From Angiostrongylus vasorum (Eukaryota; Nematoda; Chromadorea; Rhabditida; Metastrongylidae), in assembly GCA_018806985.1 (NCBI GenBank), contig JADANN010000354.1:1060501-1124500 (forward strand): a DNA stretch of 64,000 bases, in the 5' to 3' direction. This document shows positions 46,463-58,365 of the stretch, in pieces (position 1 is the first letter of the stretch; the number at the start of each line of letters is the position of its first letter). The notes under the pieces are model-generated. The model saw nothing but the letters and a program-made list of their open reading frames with translations. It made no database searches and was not told where the DNA came from. Made by a program: the position numbers and the translations under genes.

Positions 46463-46832
46463 TTATATCGCCCGTCTTTATGTCTGCTGTGCAGATCCCA
46501 GCGCTTCTCACATTCGATTAGTTTCCTGGCGTCCATTATCCACGAAGATCTTCTCTTCCAACTTTTACGTGTGGCTTCGGTTGCTGCTTGAGGATTTTCA
46601 TTTCAACTCGAGAGTCGTAGAGTGCTGGTTGAACAATTTTCTCTGGAGTCCTGAGATAACTGGGCTGGAGCGTTCTCAATTGGATTGCAGAACGTGATTT
46701 TTTTCCTAGACAAGTCCGGTACCAATTTTCCGACGCAGGGGGAGGGAGGAGAGGCTTGATTGGCCTGGAGGAGAATCGAACTAACACCATTCTCGTAATG
46801 ATGCACATCACTACCACTGTGGTATCTGCCCC
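46463..46832 (-). repeat. SINE-B copy 1
   Basis: The second tRNA-derived family, read on the minus strand. The A box is in ATACCACAGTGGT (46812-46824), the B box AGTTCGATTC (46773-46782). The core ATTGGTACCGGACTTGTC at 46708-46725 is shared with SINE-A. The low-coordinate part (TTTCCTGGCGTCCATTATCC, GTGTGGCTTCGGTTGCTGCT, GAGGATTTTCATTTCAA) is shared with 62884-63163 but not with SINE-A. Confidence 0.8.
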
Positions 46833-47094
46833 GAAGAATTTTTTTTAGATTTGCATATTGAGGTCGTACTTCCTACAATGTCCATGCAAATACAGGATTA
46901 TTTTGGCCTTTTTTCAATCTAAGCATAGTCAACAAAATCCCATCTATTCTTAAAAATTCCTGTCTGTTCCCTCTAAGAAACTTGCTGTTTTGTAGTTTTG
47001 AAGCCATAAGTGAAGATATTCGAGAAAAATTCATTCAAAAAGCAAATGAAACAAAAAATTCCACAGACGTCACGTGTTTTCATCTTTTATGTCA
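46833..47094. other. unassigned sequence
   Basis: No feature seen. Confidence 0.5.
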
Positions 47095-47170
47095 CATATT
47101 ATTCAACTTCTGGGGTCCAAGTTTCACGAATATCTCGGCATCATAGTGGCAGTATTACTTCTTAACCGAT
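47095..47170 (+). repeat. Repeat D terminal fragment
   Basis: Only the D end block remains: GGGGTCCAAGTTTCACGAAT, ATCTCGGCATCATAGTGGCA. Confidence 0.45.
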
Positions 47171-47964
47171 AACGAAATCGTAACGGAAGTATTTAAACGG
47201 CCGTCATGACTTTTTAGTTATTTTCAATACTCATGCCATCTTGGTAGTTTATTTAACACTTTGGAAACTTGTCTTAAAAAGTGTTTGAACTAATTTCATG
47301 CCGTTTCCAATTTCCTTCCTCCGATAACCTTTTCGAGAAGTGCTGCTCATTTAAAATTTGTCAAGGCGACGGCATTAGGAGCTGATTTTCAGGAGTGATG
47401 GACTAGCATAACTCTGTCTGCACATATGTAATTTCACAAAGGCATCCTTTAACAAAAAGTGATTACAACATGGTAACATCACTATTGAAAGAAGTCCCAC
47501 TTTATGCTCTCATACATCCATACGCAATGCATTCCAATCACTTTTTTTTTGCTTCCGACAATTCATGGAGAACAGAGACGTAAAATGAGCCTTGAAAAAT
47601 GACGACGCTTTTATAGAATCGGTGATATTCTGATGAAATGGAACGAGCTGAACTCGAGAGAAATATATAATACATTGGCTCGAAAATAAAGGCAGGGTTT
47701 AAGCAGACACTTTGAAATGTCAGAAGTTCTTATTACCACCTATATTAGGCACATATAGTGTGTCTAGAGGTGGAGTACAATTCACTCGTGGTTGTCAGTT
47801 TTATCCTGCGTTTTAAGCTAAGCAAGAACATGATCCTTCCGGGTTTGACGAAATTGGTGGTATACTCCTCTAAGAGTGTAAGAGCACTAGCTTTACACAT
47901 CACTAGGCCATGAAAACTCATTCCGTAAGCAATTATGCGTTAAATTGCCTCTGCGATATTACGA
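47171..47964. other. unassigned sequence
   Basis: No supported feature. Confidence 0.5.
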
Positions 47965-48030
47965 ATTGAAACGAATGCATGGCGCGTTCACTAACGATTG
48001 ACCAACGCCAAATGGCTTATTATTTTATTT
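47965..48030 (+). repeat. SINE-A tail fragment
   Basis: CGAATGCATGGCGCGTTCAC followed by GATTGACCAACGCCAAATGG matches the last ~60 bases of SINE-A and ends in a T-rich stretch. Upstream parts are not recognisable. Confidence 0.6.
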
Positions 48031-49842
48031 CTTTGCTACGTAAAGAACAGTTAGGAAGTAAATAGTCATTAAAATGTTGCACCACATATATGAATAACTG
48101 CCATAAAAGAGAGATTGTAGGTTTCATAACGACGAAATTCGCTATTGTACCTCTACAGTTGTCGTATTAATTAGAAGTAATGTTCTCTAGAATCCGCTTT
48201 TTAAAAACTCCTCAGCGCTTTAGTACTTTACACATCTTCTAAATCTAACATTTCTGCTAAGAAGACAGAACTGGAACTGAAGGCTTCAGGAACTGCACCA
48301 CTTCTGAACATTTTCGCTCTCTTTTAAAGTCATGAAAAATTCTATCGCGTTGTAACGCACTATTAGCAGAAAAATTACTTGTCTGGCTATCAGTGAAAAA
48401 AGCTACTAACCATAACAGTATGACAGCAATAAATAGGAAAGGAGAACAAAACAACTGCTTGTTGACTATTCCTACCTAAATGCACTTCTTACGCAAAGCA
48501 AACGAATAATTTAATTTCAGTTAAATCCTTTAAACTCTATTTCACTTGTTTGGCATGGATTTGTCATGTTGAATATATTGGTACCAAGGTGGTTGGCTCT
48601 GATCCCTAACACTGGTTTGCTCTCAGATGAACTTCTGGATGAAAATGTCTTAATCGTTGTCAGATGGTGAGACCTTGTTGGCGATTGAACTATCCATGTA
48701 TATTGCAATTCGACATCCAGGAACGTCAGTTGGCAGCGATTCGAGCTAAACCGCCGAAGGAGAACTCTTTACGTATATCTATTTAAAATGCAATTTTAAA
48801 TACTTCCTGTTTTTAGTTCAACCCACGTAAATAGTGATGGAGTTTTTCTCTCACTCAGTAGGATTAGCTGGGTCGTTGAGTGCGCGGTAAAGCATAAATC
48901 AGTGGATTAAAGTAGCCGATTTGTCGCTCTCTATTCCTCTTTCATTCTTCTTCTCTTTCTATCTTCTTCATACTTCTTTATTCAAACGAAAAACTAATTA
49001 ACCAAATTCAAAAGGCGCTCATTTTCGTTTTCGGCTTTGCCATTGCATCTTAATCGACGAGGAAATCGCCAATCTCCTGCATACACGCCCTACACCAGGA
49101 GAGATAGTCCGTCATTCATCGGCAATATTATAAAAGTAAATTTTTGCAAAGCAGTATAAGTTTGGGAATTCCTCTAAGGTTTCACTATTCCATTTCCTTT
49201 TTAACCAGCAATCTTGTTCTAAATGACCGTAATAATTATGCTATAACTGAAAGAACTGCTGTCATTAATCGAATCACTCACATTCTGCGTTCGCATTCCG
49301 CACACTTGCTTTCACTAATTTCAGAGACACGACGACCACACTTTCCTTAGATTGTTGATTTTTACCAATTTCAGCAAGATACGATCAATATTTGCTCATC
49401 TTGCTGGCCTTGAATGCTCTACGTGCAGATGGGTAGTTTACAGGTCTCTTGGAGTAGACATATGCCTCATATGCTCCAAGCAACACTTAATCACACTCTG
49501 TTCACATACAGTGCGGTTCTGGTCTTGTATCACTTTGTGTCGTTTTTTCTTACCGCGATGAGACACCACATATATTCTGCAGATCTCAGAATTTCCTGCA
49601 TTACAATCTTTTCCTCTTATCTACCATCCATGGAGTCCCTCGGATTTCCGTGTGGATTCTGCCGTCGTTTCAAGATATTTGTTTTTTCTGAATGTCGTTG
49701 AAGGGTGGTCGACTCGTTTCTTCGTAGAGTCCTGGGATAGCATTGCTAGGGCTTTCGTAGGTCTTAAGCATAGCAGTCACCAGCTTTTGTGCAATGGTGA
49801 GAATGAGAACGATGATTCCCAGCGAATGCGGTATCAATCAAC
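48031..49842. other. unassigned sequence, about 1.8 kb
   Basis: No supported gene. A minus-strand open stretch around 48517-48770 and plus-strand stretches at 49352-49701 are unrecognised. A TTTCAG-like acceptor near 49372 has no clear partner donor. Confidence 0.4.
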
Positions 49843-49925
49843 GGCCCGATCCTGAAAGGATGGAGGGCTCGGCCAGCGTGTGCGGTGTCGACCCATCGCC
49901 CAACCCGTATTAAAAGGCATCACAT
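49843..49925 (-). repeat. SINE-A-like fragment
   Basis: CCCGATCCTGAAAGGATGGA, GGGCTCGGCCAGCGTG and a GTCGACCCATCG stretch resemble the core-to-head part of reversed SINE-A. Very decayed. Confidence 0.35.
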
Positions 49926-50461
49926 CCACTACATTACCCCCCAGTCAGTATGTGCCTGGTGGCTAGAAAATGACCACTTGTGGCTCACGCTTAAGCTTCT
50001 ATTTGTCATGCCTCTCGGTACTGATTTCCGTTTGACCTCTGCAATATTGCTTTAAAAATACTTCTTTGGTATATGCCAGCTGATAGTAATCTCAATGGTG
50101 CAGGAAGAACTGCTATTATAAAAAAATAAAGCTTTTGCACAGCACTTGACCGGAGACCGTTCTGTATTATGGACGACTGTCGAGTGAGACCAGCCCATTG
50201 CAGCAGCAAGAACCATTTTGTATGATATGGCAGCCGTTGGTGAAAATATTTCGTTCCGGCGGTGCTTCACTCTACTCGATTCGCCTCGCTGCATCGACCA
50301 CGAAAAAGAGAGACCGAAAGAAACAACTGCTGAAGACACACGAAGTGAATCATTTTTGATATGAAGAAGGCACTGAATCCAAAACGTTGGCGAAGATAAA
50401 GAATTCCAGTAGCTGTCTATAAAATTATCAACAACTATTATCAAATCGTCGTCAACGAGAA
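49926..50461. other. unassigned sequence
   Basis: No supported feature. A 130-codon minus-strand frame (50052-50444) is not recognisable. Confidence 0.45.
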
Positions 50462-50690
50462 CGGTCTAAGGAGCACAAATTGGAAATGAACCCAGTTAAT
50501 TTGAGTACGCAGTGCGCTGTTGGATTAAAAAAACTAACTAAAAGAAAGGCAAATCAAGGGCAATAGTGACGAGTAGGTAAAACGTGAGCCCCTGGAAATA
50601 ATGACCATGGGTTCAATCTGGCCTCGGTTTTAGGTTTTGCAAATATCTCAACATCATTGTGATTGTATTTTCCATATTTCAATTTAGAGA
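50462..50690. repeat. Repeat D inverted pair, partial
   Basis: 50462-50505 is the D end GGAGCACAAATTGGAAATGA in one orientation. 50530-50690 is the tRNA-like half in the opposite orientation (AGCCCCTGGAAATAATGACC, ATGGGTTCAATCTGGCC, GGTTTTGCAAATATCTCA). Together they form another head-to-head arrangement. Confidence 0.6.
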
Positions 50691-51465
50691 ACACGATACG
50701 TGAATTCACGCTAGATCCCTCATACGTGTGATATCCGTGAGACTGCAAATAAACGAAAGAAACGACGATTGCCTAAGGTGGAGTTTGCTGAGCGACTAAT
50801 ATTCACTTTAATGATGGTTTATTTTCAATGATCGTATTCATCGTATTCACGAAACTGTCTAAGATCACGAGTTCTTTTGTATACTCCTACTTCATTTTTA
50901 TGTGATCAGAGTTTAATGTTTATTAGAGAATCCTGCCCTATGAGCTATTCATCTTTCGTTAATCGTTCAGAATCTATTAACGCTATTGGGTGAGAATGGG
51001 AGAAATGGATTAACACTGGAAAGCGGATTACCAATCGCTTAGTTTGCCAAATTGTTCCAATAGGATGTTTATACTGCTGTTCATAAATCAATCTGAGCTT
51101 TTCCCAGTAATGTTTGACTCACTTATGGGGGTCAATGGAATGTTAGTCGTTGTGTAGTTTTATCCAAAAATGCCACATAACTTTAATTTATATGAATAGA
51201 AGCAGCTGATATTATGTCGATAACCAAGAGTAACCGATCGATAACCAGTAACCAACAAGCCATTTGCTTTCCAAAATTTCTAATCTGAATTGTATTTGTT
51301 CATATGACCCTCCGATATCACGAAATGTGTTGATTCGAGCACTTTCTTCTCTTCATCAGCGCTTCTGGCAGGCAAACGAGACATGACATGCAGAGAATTT
51401 TCAAATTCGAGTTCTAGATCATTGTATTTGATATAATACTTAACAACTACTAGTTAATGTTAACC
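50691..51465. other. unassigned sequence
   Basis: No supported feature. Confidence 0.5.
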
Positions 51466-51815
51466 TCTTTACTTACTGCCTATTACCATTTTCCACGGCA
51501 AGGTGAAAAATTATAGAAGGCAGTAAAATAAAAAGGTTAAGATTGTTATTTCAAATTCAGCCTCAGCTTAAGTGGGTTCATTGCCGACTTAGGCTCCCCA
51601 GATCAACCCCATTGGCGGGTGATTGCTGATGACAGTGATCGATAGAAAACTAGCTGAGAGACAGGCGAAACGAAAGACCTTCATGGCGTGATGGTAAACG
51701 CGTTAGCCCACGGAAGGGGGTGAAAGCGCGTTCGTTCCCCACCGCAGACACTTGCTGTACGGAGTTTTGCAAATATCTCAGCATCACCCTGGTTGTATTT
51801 TTAAAAGTTAATGCT
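51466..51815 (+). repeat. Repeat D copy with terminal hairpin
   Basis: The start AATGTTAACCTCTTTACTTA with ACTGCCTATTACC faces its own reverse complement GAAGGCAGTAAAATAAAAAG (51516-51535), giving a terminal hairpin. The body follows: CAGCCTCAGCTTAAGTGGG, GGGTGATTGCTGATGACAG, GAAACGAAAGACCTTCATGG, GATGGTAAACGCGTTAGCCC, GCGTTCGTTCCCCACCGC, GGAGTTTTGCAAATATCTCA. This is the clearest single D body in the tRNA-sense orientation. Confidence 0.85.
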
Positions 51816-52149
51816 TTCAACACCGACTTTCATTTGTCATGTTTTCAATAATTACTTTCTTTTAACCTCACAATGGATACCCAATCTCTTGGTTTATTGA
51901 TAAGCTTTCAGGACGTTATTACAAAGAGTTACAGTGGATGTTTCCAATATTAGAAATATTCCTTTGCGAATCATCCTGCGTGGAAGGGCAATGCTGGGTA
52001 AAAATGTTTCACTCGGGTGGGGTTCACACCACTCGATCTTATTCTATGAAACCGCGAGGATCTATATCTTAAGAAAGATCTGCTATGAACATTCTTCTCT
52101 AACATTTGCAGATCTGAAAAACACTACAACCACGAAACGGGATCCTCAG

Positions 52150-53465
52150 CAGAGCTTTTTTACAGTATCGTACTAGAGTTTACCGAAAGGCAGTAGAGAA
52201 AACCGTAAACGACTACTACTCTGATCTCTTCAACAACCATGTTCTCCTACCTCTTTATGGAGTTAAACTAGATGGATATGTCGTCTGAATAATTGTTTCT
52301 TCTAAAACCCACCTTTCTTTCCTGGAGCATAGCATAATGCCTAGTCAAGATAGGATAAGATCCGAGCATCTAAAGAACTATTGGGTAATCATCTTTAACA
52401 CACTATCTGATTTGTTCATGTTGCCTGTTAGAATGCAAAGATCCTAGTCAATGAAAGAGGAGCAAGACCTTGCTGTTGTACAGGAAGTGAGACCTCAACT
52501 ACATCTGTAGCCATTGCCTAATTAATCTGTCTTCTATAAACTCTTCACGGGAGTCATCCTTGACGGATATGACAGAATACTAGAAGAAGGTCGATATACT
52601 TATTTGTGCGCTCTTATGAACTGATCTTGTTAAGCTGATGCGAAGTTGGCATGGCTCGTGTTGTCGTTGTTGTTGTTGTTGTTGTTGTTATTTACATGCA
52701 GTAGAAAAATTGGGATAGGCAGGTCTGGGAATAAAAACAATTACGTCGTTCTGGCTTTACTGATGACATCTTCCTTGTAACATCAAGTACAAAGCGACCG
52801 TAATGAATGTTATCCGATTTCGGTAACATATGTGGAAAGATGGGCTTTCAACTCAAACTCGGTGAGACGATGTTGATTAGGAACAGATTTGTTTCTGGCG
52901 TTTCTTTTGCTTTCAATGAAATGAGTAATTTGAATGCTCTGGCCATATGTGCTCGGCTTGGAATTCAACATGAAGAAGGATTTAGCTCCAGAATTATGCA
53001 GGATGCACGAATAAGCTTGAAGAGTTTGGTGCTCCAATGTACCCTTCCGAAACATAGTAGTCACGTGAGCAGAATGAAAGGTAGCTCTGCGTTATCGAAA
53101 GGGCAATCATGAGGACAGTGCTAGGAGTATCCCTTAGAGAGCGGACCGGCAGCCCCTAGATCAATAGTCGTAGCCGCCATTGTGCAAGAATGTTGAAATT
53201 AGATTTACCAAACAAACGATATGTCCTAACGCCAACAGGTGGACAGGAGTCGTTACCGACTGAATTCTCCGAGATGTCAAACGCATAGTATGAAGACCAC
53301 CTTCCCAATGGTAAGCGTTCTTCGCGAAGATGAGAGGAAATAGGTAAGATGTACAGCGATTCTCCACTGCAGGAAGAACCCATTGGTCCACTACTGCATG
53401 CGTTGTGGACAAATGGAGAGTATAGGCATCTCCTAGAGTGAATCAGCAATCAACGCAAAGTCTAG
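52150..53465 (+). pseudogene. RTE retrotransposon, RT domain with palm deletion
   Basis: The plus strand from 52184 reads RKAVEKTVNDYYSDLFNN, then DRIRSEHLKN (52349-52378) and, after frame changes, QWKRSKTLLLYRK and VYKLFTGVIL-like residues ending EEGRYT near 52605. The central palm is missing; a GTT-repeat segment (52664-52690) sits in its place. The RT resumes with FTDDIFLVTSS at 52755 (F-T-D-D at the catalytic site), LSDFGNICGKMGFQLKLGET and the C-terminal blocks: DRWT-like residues near 53220, KRI..RPPSQW near 53280, THWST near 53390. Many stops and shifts; no tail identified. Confidence 0.85.
52664..52690. repeat. GTT trinucleotide tract
   Basis: About nine GTT units at the point where the RT palm is deleted from the surrounding RTE copy. 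Confidence 0.9.
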
Positions 53466-53577
53466 TGAAGAAGACCATGAGCCTTATGTGTGTCTAATAA
53501 AGACTGCTTCTTTTGGAAAGGCTTATGGGAGGAATTATTGCCAACTCTTCACTTAGATGGCTGAAATATGCTATGTG

Positions 53578-53690
53578 TGAAAAACAACCACAATGATGCT
53601 GAGATATTTGCGAAACCTGGACCCCCAAGTGAGACGAAACTGCGATTACCCTTCCGCAGCTCACGTTTTAAGCACAGATGAGTAAGTGAT
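53578..53690 (-). repeat. Repeat D fragment
   Basis: ACCACAATGATGCTGAGATA, TTTGCGAAACCTGGACCCC and GCGATTACCCTTCCGCAGCT match the D end and the reversed tRNA-like segment. The rest is lost. Confidence 0.65.
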
Positions 53691-54149
53691 ATAGGTAGAG
53701 TTTCGGTACAAACATACACCTCAATGTACCAACTCCAAACTCAACATTGTCTTCGAAAACCTGACGCTCCTTACCAAACTTGGAGCATGCCTCCGTTGAG
53801 TTGGGAGTGACACTATGCTCAGCTGTTAGTGGTGATTTACAGATGCAGTCACGACCACAAAGGTTCTTATACACTATTTGCAACAACTCCACCCTTTGGA
53901 ATTATTGTTAATGTCCACTTTTTTCTTTATAGTCTATGACTCCATATTTTTTTACGGAATATATGATCAATTTAAACGTGTACCTTTAAAGTAGCAAAAT
54001 CAGCTGAGAACAAAACTTTTTTGATTTTATTAGCTAAAGTTATGCTATTACGTTTCTATTAGGGTGAAAACCACCAAAATCTACACGTTTTTGCTAACTA
54101 AAAACAATTTTAAATATACAGATTGCATAAAACTCTGGAGTTCTGGTAA
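53691..54149. other. unassigned sequence
   Basis: No supported feature. Confidence 0.5.
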
Positions 54150-54375
54150 AGATGAAGTCGTTGAAGGCAGTAGAAAACTGGCTGAGAGAAAGGCAAAGCG
54201 AGGAACTTAATGGTGCAGTGGGTAAAATGTGTGCCCTCGGAGAAAGGGCCACTCGCTGTTCAATCTGGCTTGGAGTCCAAATTCTGCAAACATCTTAGCA
54301 TTACTGTAGTACATTTCACATAATATCCCTGCCGTGAAAAAAGAATTGGCAGTAGATAAAAAGTTATGCATTATA
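54150..54375 (+). repeat. Repeat D copy, tRNA-like half
   Basis: AAACTGGCTGAGAGAAAGGC, then GGTGCAGTGGGTAAAATGTG (A-box-like), GTGCCCTCGGAGAAAGGGCC, GCTGTTCAATCTGGCTT (B-box-like), CATCTTAGCATTACTG, and the end module GGCAGTAGATAAAAAGTTA. The left part of D is missing. Confidence 0.75.
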
Positions 54376-54529
54376 TTAGGTGTCTTAAATATCAGAAACT
54401 CCTACTTATAAAACTGTCTGTATTCTTGTTCTACACGCCTGATACATCTGCACTTTTTCATTAGTTGTTACATGAGCTACAAATTTAGATAAAAGGAATT
54501 AAATTTTGAAAGAGGTGTGTAAAAAAGGA

Positions 54530-54783
54530 TGAATGTCTTGCCGTTGATCAATTCCTGAGGGATACGCTTTGCATTCGACTCCATTGAGCATTTAAAGCAC
54601 ATGTGGCCTTTGCAATGAATTGCCGTGGCATATCAGTGTATCGTTCCAGTGCTGCTACGCTCCCAGACAATTTGGTACCAATTTGTCGACCCCGAAGGGA
54701 AGGAAGGCTTGGTGGGCCTGGTGAGCGTGGATAGTTTCTATGTATATTGCAGGGCGCCTCCGACCACTGCACTACACGTGCCC
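54530..54783 (-). repeat. SINE-A copy
   Basis: Reverse-complement SINE-A: TTGCCGTTGATCAATTCCTG, CATTCGACTCCATTGAGCAT, a short deletion before CACATGTGGCCTTTGCAATG, core TTTGGTACCAATTTGTCGAC, head GGCGCCTCCGACCACTGCAC. Confidence 0.85.
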
Positions 54784-55187
54784 TAAAGACAAACGTTCAT
54801 ATAATAATGGAAACAGATTTATGACACAGATTTATTTGAGTACTTCAATAGTTCAATTTCACATGTTCAAGAAGAATGGTGCACTCTCCAGCATAGCTTC
54901 CATTCGACTAGTAGTTAACTTGCTCCACGAGATATTCTTTTCCTGTTGTCCCTCGAGATGCGTGCAAACACGTTCTTAGGTTATCACTACTACAGTCGTC
55001 ACTCCTTGTGGACCGGTGGTGGATTTGTAACATTGCTATTAAGTTGGTATCGCATTAATGGCATTGAGTTAACTTCCGCTGGATTTCCGCTTGGAAATGG
55101 CAGGTCCCTCTCACACTTTGCTTGCTGATAAGCTAGTTACTGTAAATCGCAGTTTATCACTTAGAGGCACTACCGGCTGAAATAAAG
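54784..55187. other. unassigned sequence
   Basis: No supported feature. Confidence 0.5.
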
Positions 55188-55540
55188 CTCATGGTGGCTG
55201 GGAGGTGTTCCCGTGTGTCGGGCCGCGGTATACGGCGGAGGGATTCATTCCCTGGCAGGGGTTTCGCAAGCTGAGGAGTTCGCCATTTCCATCAGGAAGC
55301 CCAGCTAAGCGCAAACCAATACTAAAAAATCGTCACCGTCTTGGTACCAAACTAGACGCGTGGTGGACAACCTCTCTCTTATCCACAAGGCGGCGAATAC
55401 CTGTGGCGGTGACGACCTGGGACAGACTTTGGCTTCGATGACCTCGGGATTCTAGGAAACCACTGTGGCTAAACCAGAAAAACTCCTAAAAAGTGGAGAT
55501 CATGTTGGGGCTCGGACAAGCAATAAGGTAAAAGTACCAA
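55188..55540 (+). repeat. Repeat C copy 3
   Basis: GCTCATGGTGGCTGGGAGGT, GGAGGGATTCATTCCCTGG, AGGAAGCCCAGCTAAG, GACCTGGGACAGACTTTGG, GGAAACCACTGTGGCTAAAC, GGAGATCATGTTGGGGCTCG. The 3' tail is shortened compared with the other two copies. Confidence 0.78.
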
Positions 55541-57010
55541 GATAGGCGAGAAGCATTTTATGGCCTTTTATTTCCTATTAAACGGCTTGACTATGTAAAT
55601 TCAAAAAACAGTAATTAAAATGTGATCCAATAAAGTTAAGAAATCGCAGCTGGTGTTTGCAATGAATCAGCCGTTCAATTAATGAATATAAAGAAATGAA
55701 TTTTTAGACCAACTGTTGACTGACTTATAAATGGTGATTAATATTCTCCCACGTGGAAGAATTTGCTTCACTTAGCGTTTAGTTTTTGATGAGTTTTCCT
55801 TCGTTAAGCGAAAATACTTCGAGGTTTCCAGGCATTTCTTGTCAGGAGGGAAAATATCGTAGTCATCATCAGGTTTTTCGCCATGTCGTCTCTTCAATCA
55901 ACTAACAGGAACTCAACCGGTTCTTCCTCATTCTATGCTTTACCTCTTTCTCGTGCTTTCCATTGTTTGCTTATATATTACATTATTTACTTGTTACTCA
56001 TAATTATTTTGCTTATATTTAAGGAGGAAGGAGCTTATATATGAAACAGGAACTCGTAAACTTTGTATACGATACATCTCATCTTTTTTTCATGTGTGTG
56101 AAGAAAAGACACCATTAAGCAAATTGATAGAGCTATTTCTCACAGTAGCTCTTTGAAAAGTGTTATAAAAAAATATGGAAAAAGTATTGTTACGTGATGG
56201 AGAAACTAGTTAATTCGGTTTAATGAAAAGTCACTCTCATAAAGTTTTGTTCAACGACCTGACCTTTACAGGTGTCACTAACTCATAGCTCGTTGTGAAC
56301 TTTATTAAGTGCATTTAGGAGAAGTAGTGCAGTAATTAGTGATGCAGTTCATCTTTAAAAAAATGACAATCGACGTCGCAAGGCCCAAGTTCGGCTATCT
56401 TAAAGATTGGAAGGAATGTCGGCTCAGGTATCATTTTATGACGTTCGCAAAGAAGACGAAACCCTTAAGCACCAGTGAAGACAACACGTGAACGGTAGGA
56501 AAACTCATCGAAAGCAACGGGTGGGATCCGCACACTAGATGTGATAAGGAATCATGTAAATATGAATGCAAAAATCTAATTTAATTTTAATACGAATTAC
56601 CAGAACTCCTAAGTATTGGCCTACAGGATGGAAATTATCTTGTTTTACGACAATGAAATTCTGGTTTTCTGGAACCCACGACTTGTGTATCCTCCACTTT
56701 TTTTACTTCCAGGGTAATATTCAGCACAAAATCAAATGAATAAGCAAGATTTGGGCCAACTTAACGCGATGGTGTTATCCAATAAATCGTTTGTGCTTGT
56801 AAGTTTCGCTCTTTCCTTGTAAATTTTAAAACTTCTATGTTTCGCTCCCAATCTTTCGAAGAATTTGACACCAAACATATTTAAACACGAAAGGACACTG
56901 CATAAAAACTACGTATGCCAACATAATTATGTATGCAAAATTATAAATCTGATTAATATAAACCTCTCACCTATGTTTCCACAAGGTTCTACCTTTTTGA
57001 AATAGTATAA
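55541..57010. other. unassigned sequence, about 1.5 kb
   Basis: No supported gene apart from a possible 74 bp exon at 56725-56798, listed separately. Confidence 0.45.
56725..56798 (+). CDS. Candidate short internal exon, unrecognised
   Basis: An acceptor-like GGTAATATTCAG ends at 56724 and a strong donor CTT-GTAAGT begins at 56799. The only frame open across all 74 bases enters with two bases of a split codon and reads QNQMNKQDLGQLNAMVLSN, then KSFVL. It is too short for homology. No partner exon was identified nearby in matching phase. Confidence 0.2.
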
Positions 57011-57017
57011 AAAGATA

Positions 57018-57297
57018 AAAAAAAGCTCTGCGTCGATCAATCCCTGAGAGATGAGCCATGCATTCGACTTCGTTAAGCATCGTTTGGAAGTGAATGAATG
57101 CATATCTGGCCTTTACAATGACTCGCAGTGGTGTGCCGATGTATCGAGCCAGTGCTGCTTTGCCTGCCTTCCTAGTAAGGTTACCTATTCGCCGACCCCG
57201 GGGAATGGAAGGCTTGGTGGGCCATGGGCGCACGGAACGATGGAACGATTCCACGTTTGCGTTGCAGGGCGCCTCCGACCACTGCGCCACACGCGCT
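57018..57297 (-). repeat. SINE-A copy, full length
   Basis: Reverse-complement SINE-A: GCGTCGATCAATCCCTGAG, TCTGGCCTTTACAATGACTC, GGGCGCCTCCGACCACTGCG. The core is altered (GTAAGGTTACCTATTCGCCG). The flanks TTTGAAATAGTA (about 56996-57007) and TTTGGAATACTA (about 57299-57310) resemble a decayed target duplication. Confidence 0.85.
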
Positions 57298-57497
57298 CTT
57301 TGGAATACTACAGAGATCAAGGAGTTGTCATCAGGTGTCGCAAAAATAGTTTCGTTGTGAAAGGGTCAAAAGCAATAAAATATATCTAAATAAATCGCCA
57401 TATCAACACAAAAAACTCTAGGAACTGATTAAAACTCCACCGTTCCCAAATTTGAAATCTGCCATTAATTTTGATTTCTGCGTTGAAAATAGCCAAC

Positions 57498-57499
<2 letters not shown>

Positions 57500-57547
<48 letters not shown>
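57500..57547. repeat. TA dinucleotide tract
   Basis: A pure TA run of about 24 units; artefactual Ile-Tyr frames cross it. Confidence 0.95.
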
Positions 57548-57551
<4 letters not shown>

Positions 57552-58087
57552 AAATTTTTGCAGTAATTGGGTGATTGGCAAATAATGCCAACTATTATCA
57601 TACTGTGCTCAGTAGGCGTAATCAAATGTACAACTAGGCCTAATGGGACGGCTTATCCTTATTAGTGTCCAATTACAATTCTCTATTTCTTTGACTTTTT
57701 CCGTCCTCCTATATTAACTTCATATTCATTGTGAAGCCTTTTATTACCACAGTTGGTTAGCCACAACAATGAGACGGTCTCTTCCTTTAATGTGCAACTT
57801 TCAATGTTCTGGGACATTTGCACTTTTCATTGAGAAGCTAAGAAGAGTTTAGCAAAAGAAACTTCATTCGACTATTTTTGTAGAGGACAGAAGTTCGCTG
57901 TCTTATAACCAGGACTCCTCTAAAATGGCGGCAATTCGTGGAAATAGTCAACCTACCGGTCTAAAGAATCGCTCTTCCACTTCGCTCTCGTATTCGCGAA
58001 CAAGAAGAATTTGTCGAAAATTTGACCCTTAAAGAGGTGCTATTGGAATATTGCGTTTACAATAAGAATCATAACGATGCATGTGTA
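57548..58087. other. unassigned sequence
   Basis: No supported feature. Confidence 0.5.
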
Positions 58088-58365
58088 ACAAGGGCTTATG
58101 TAATGCAGTGCGCAAAGGTGCCTTGCAAATGAAGTTTCGTGGGTTCGATCTTGCCACCTGAGTAAACCAACCCCTCCATATCTCCGAGGTCGACAAATTA
58201 GTATCAGATTGGCTTGGAAGAATAAAAACACTGGCTTGATAAATTGATGGGCAACCACCAGTCACAGGAAAGACTAGACATGCATTCAATAAGTTCTATG
58301 ATACTTGATGAAGTCGAATGTACGGCGCCTTGCTAAATGATTGATAAACGCGGAGAACTTTCTCC
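58088..58365 (+). repeat. SINE-A copy with canonical B box
   Basis: The head carries an A-box-like TAATGCAGTGC (58101-58111) and a canonical B box GGTTCGATC (58142-58150), then the core AAATTAGTATCAGATTGGCT, TAGACATGCATTCAATAAG, TGATGAAGTCGAATGTACGG and the end TGATAAACGCGGAGAAC. Somewhat diverged from the other copies. Confidence 0.8.

Noticed and set aside
46266..46697. 143-codon plus-strand frame with a signal-peptide-like start (MKNFFVLLLFYIARLYVCC)
   Set aside because: It begins in the polypyrimidine tract and most of it lies in SINE-B, read antisense; no splice signals or homology.
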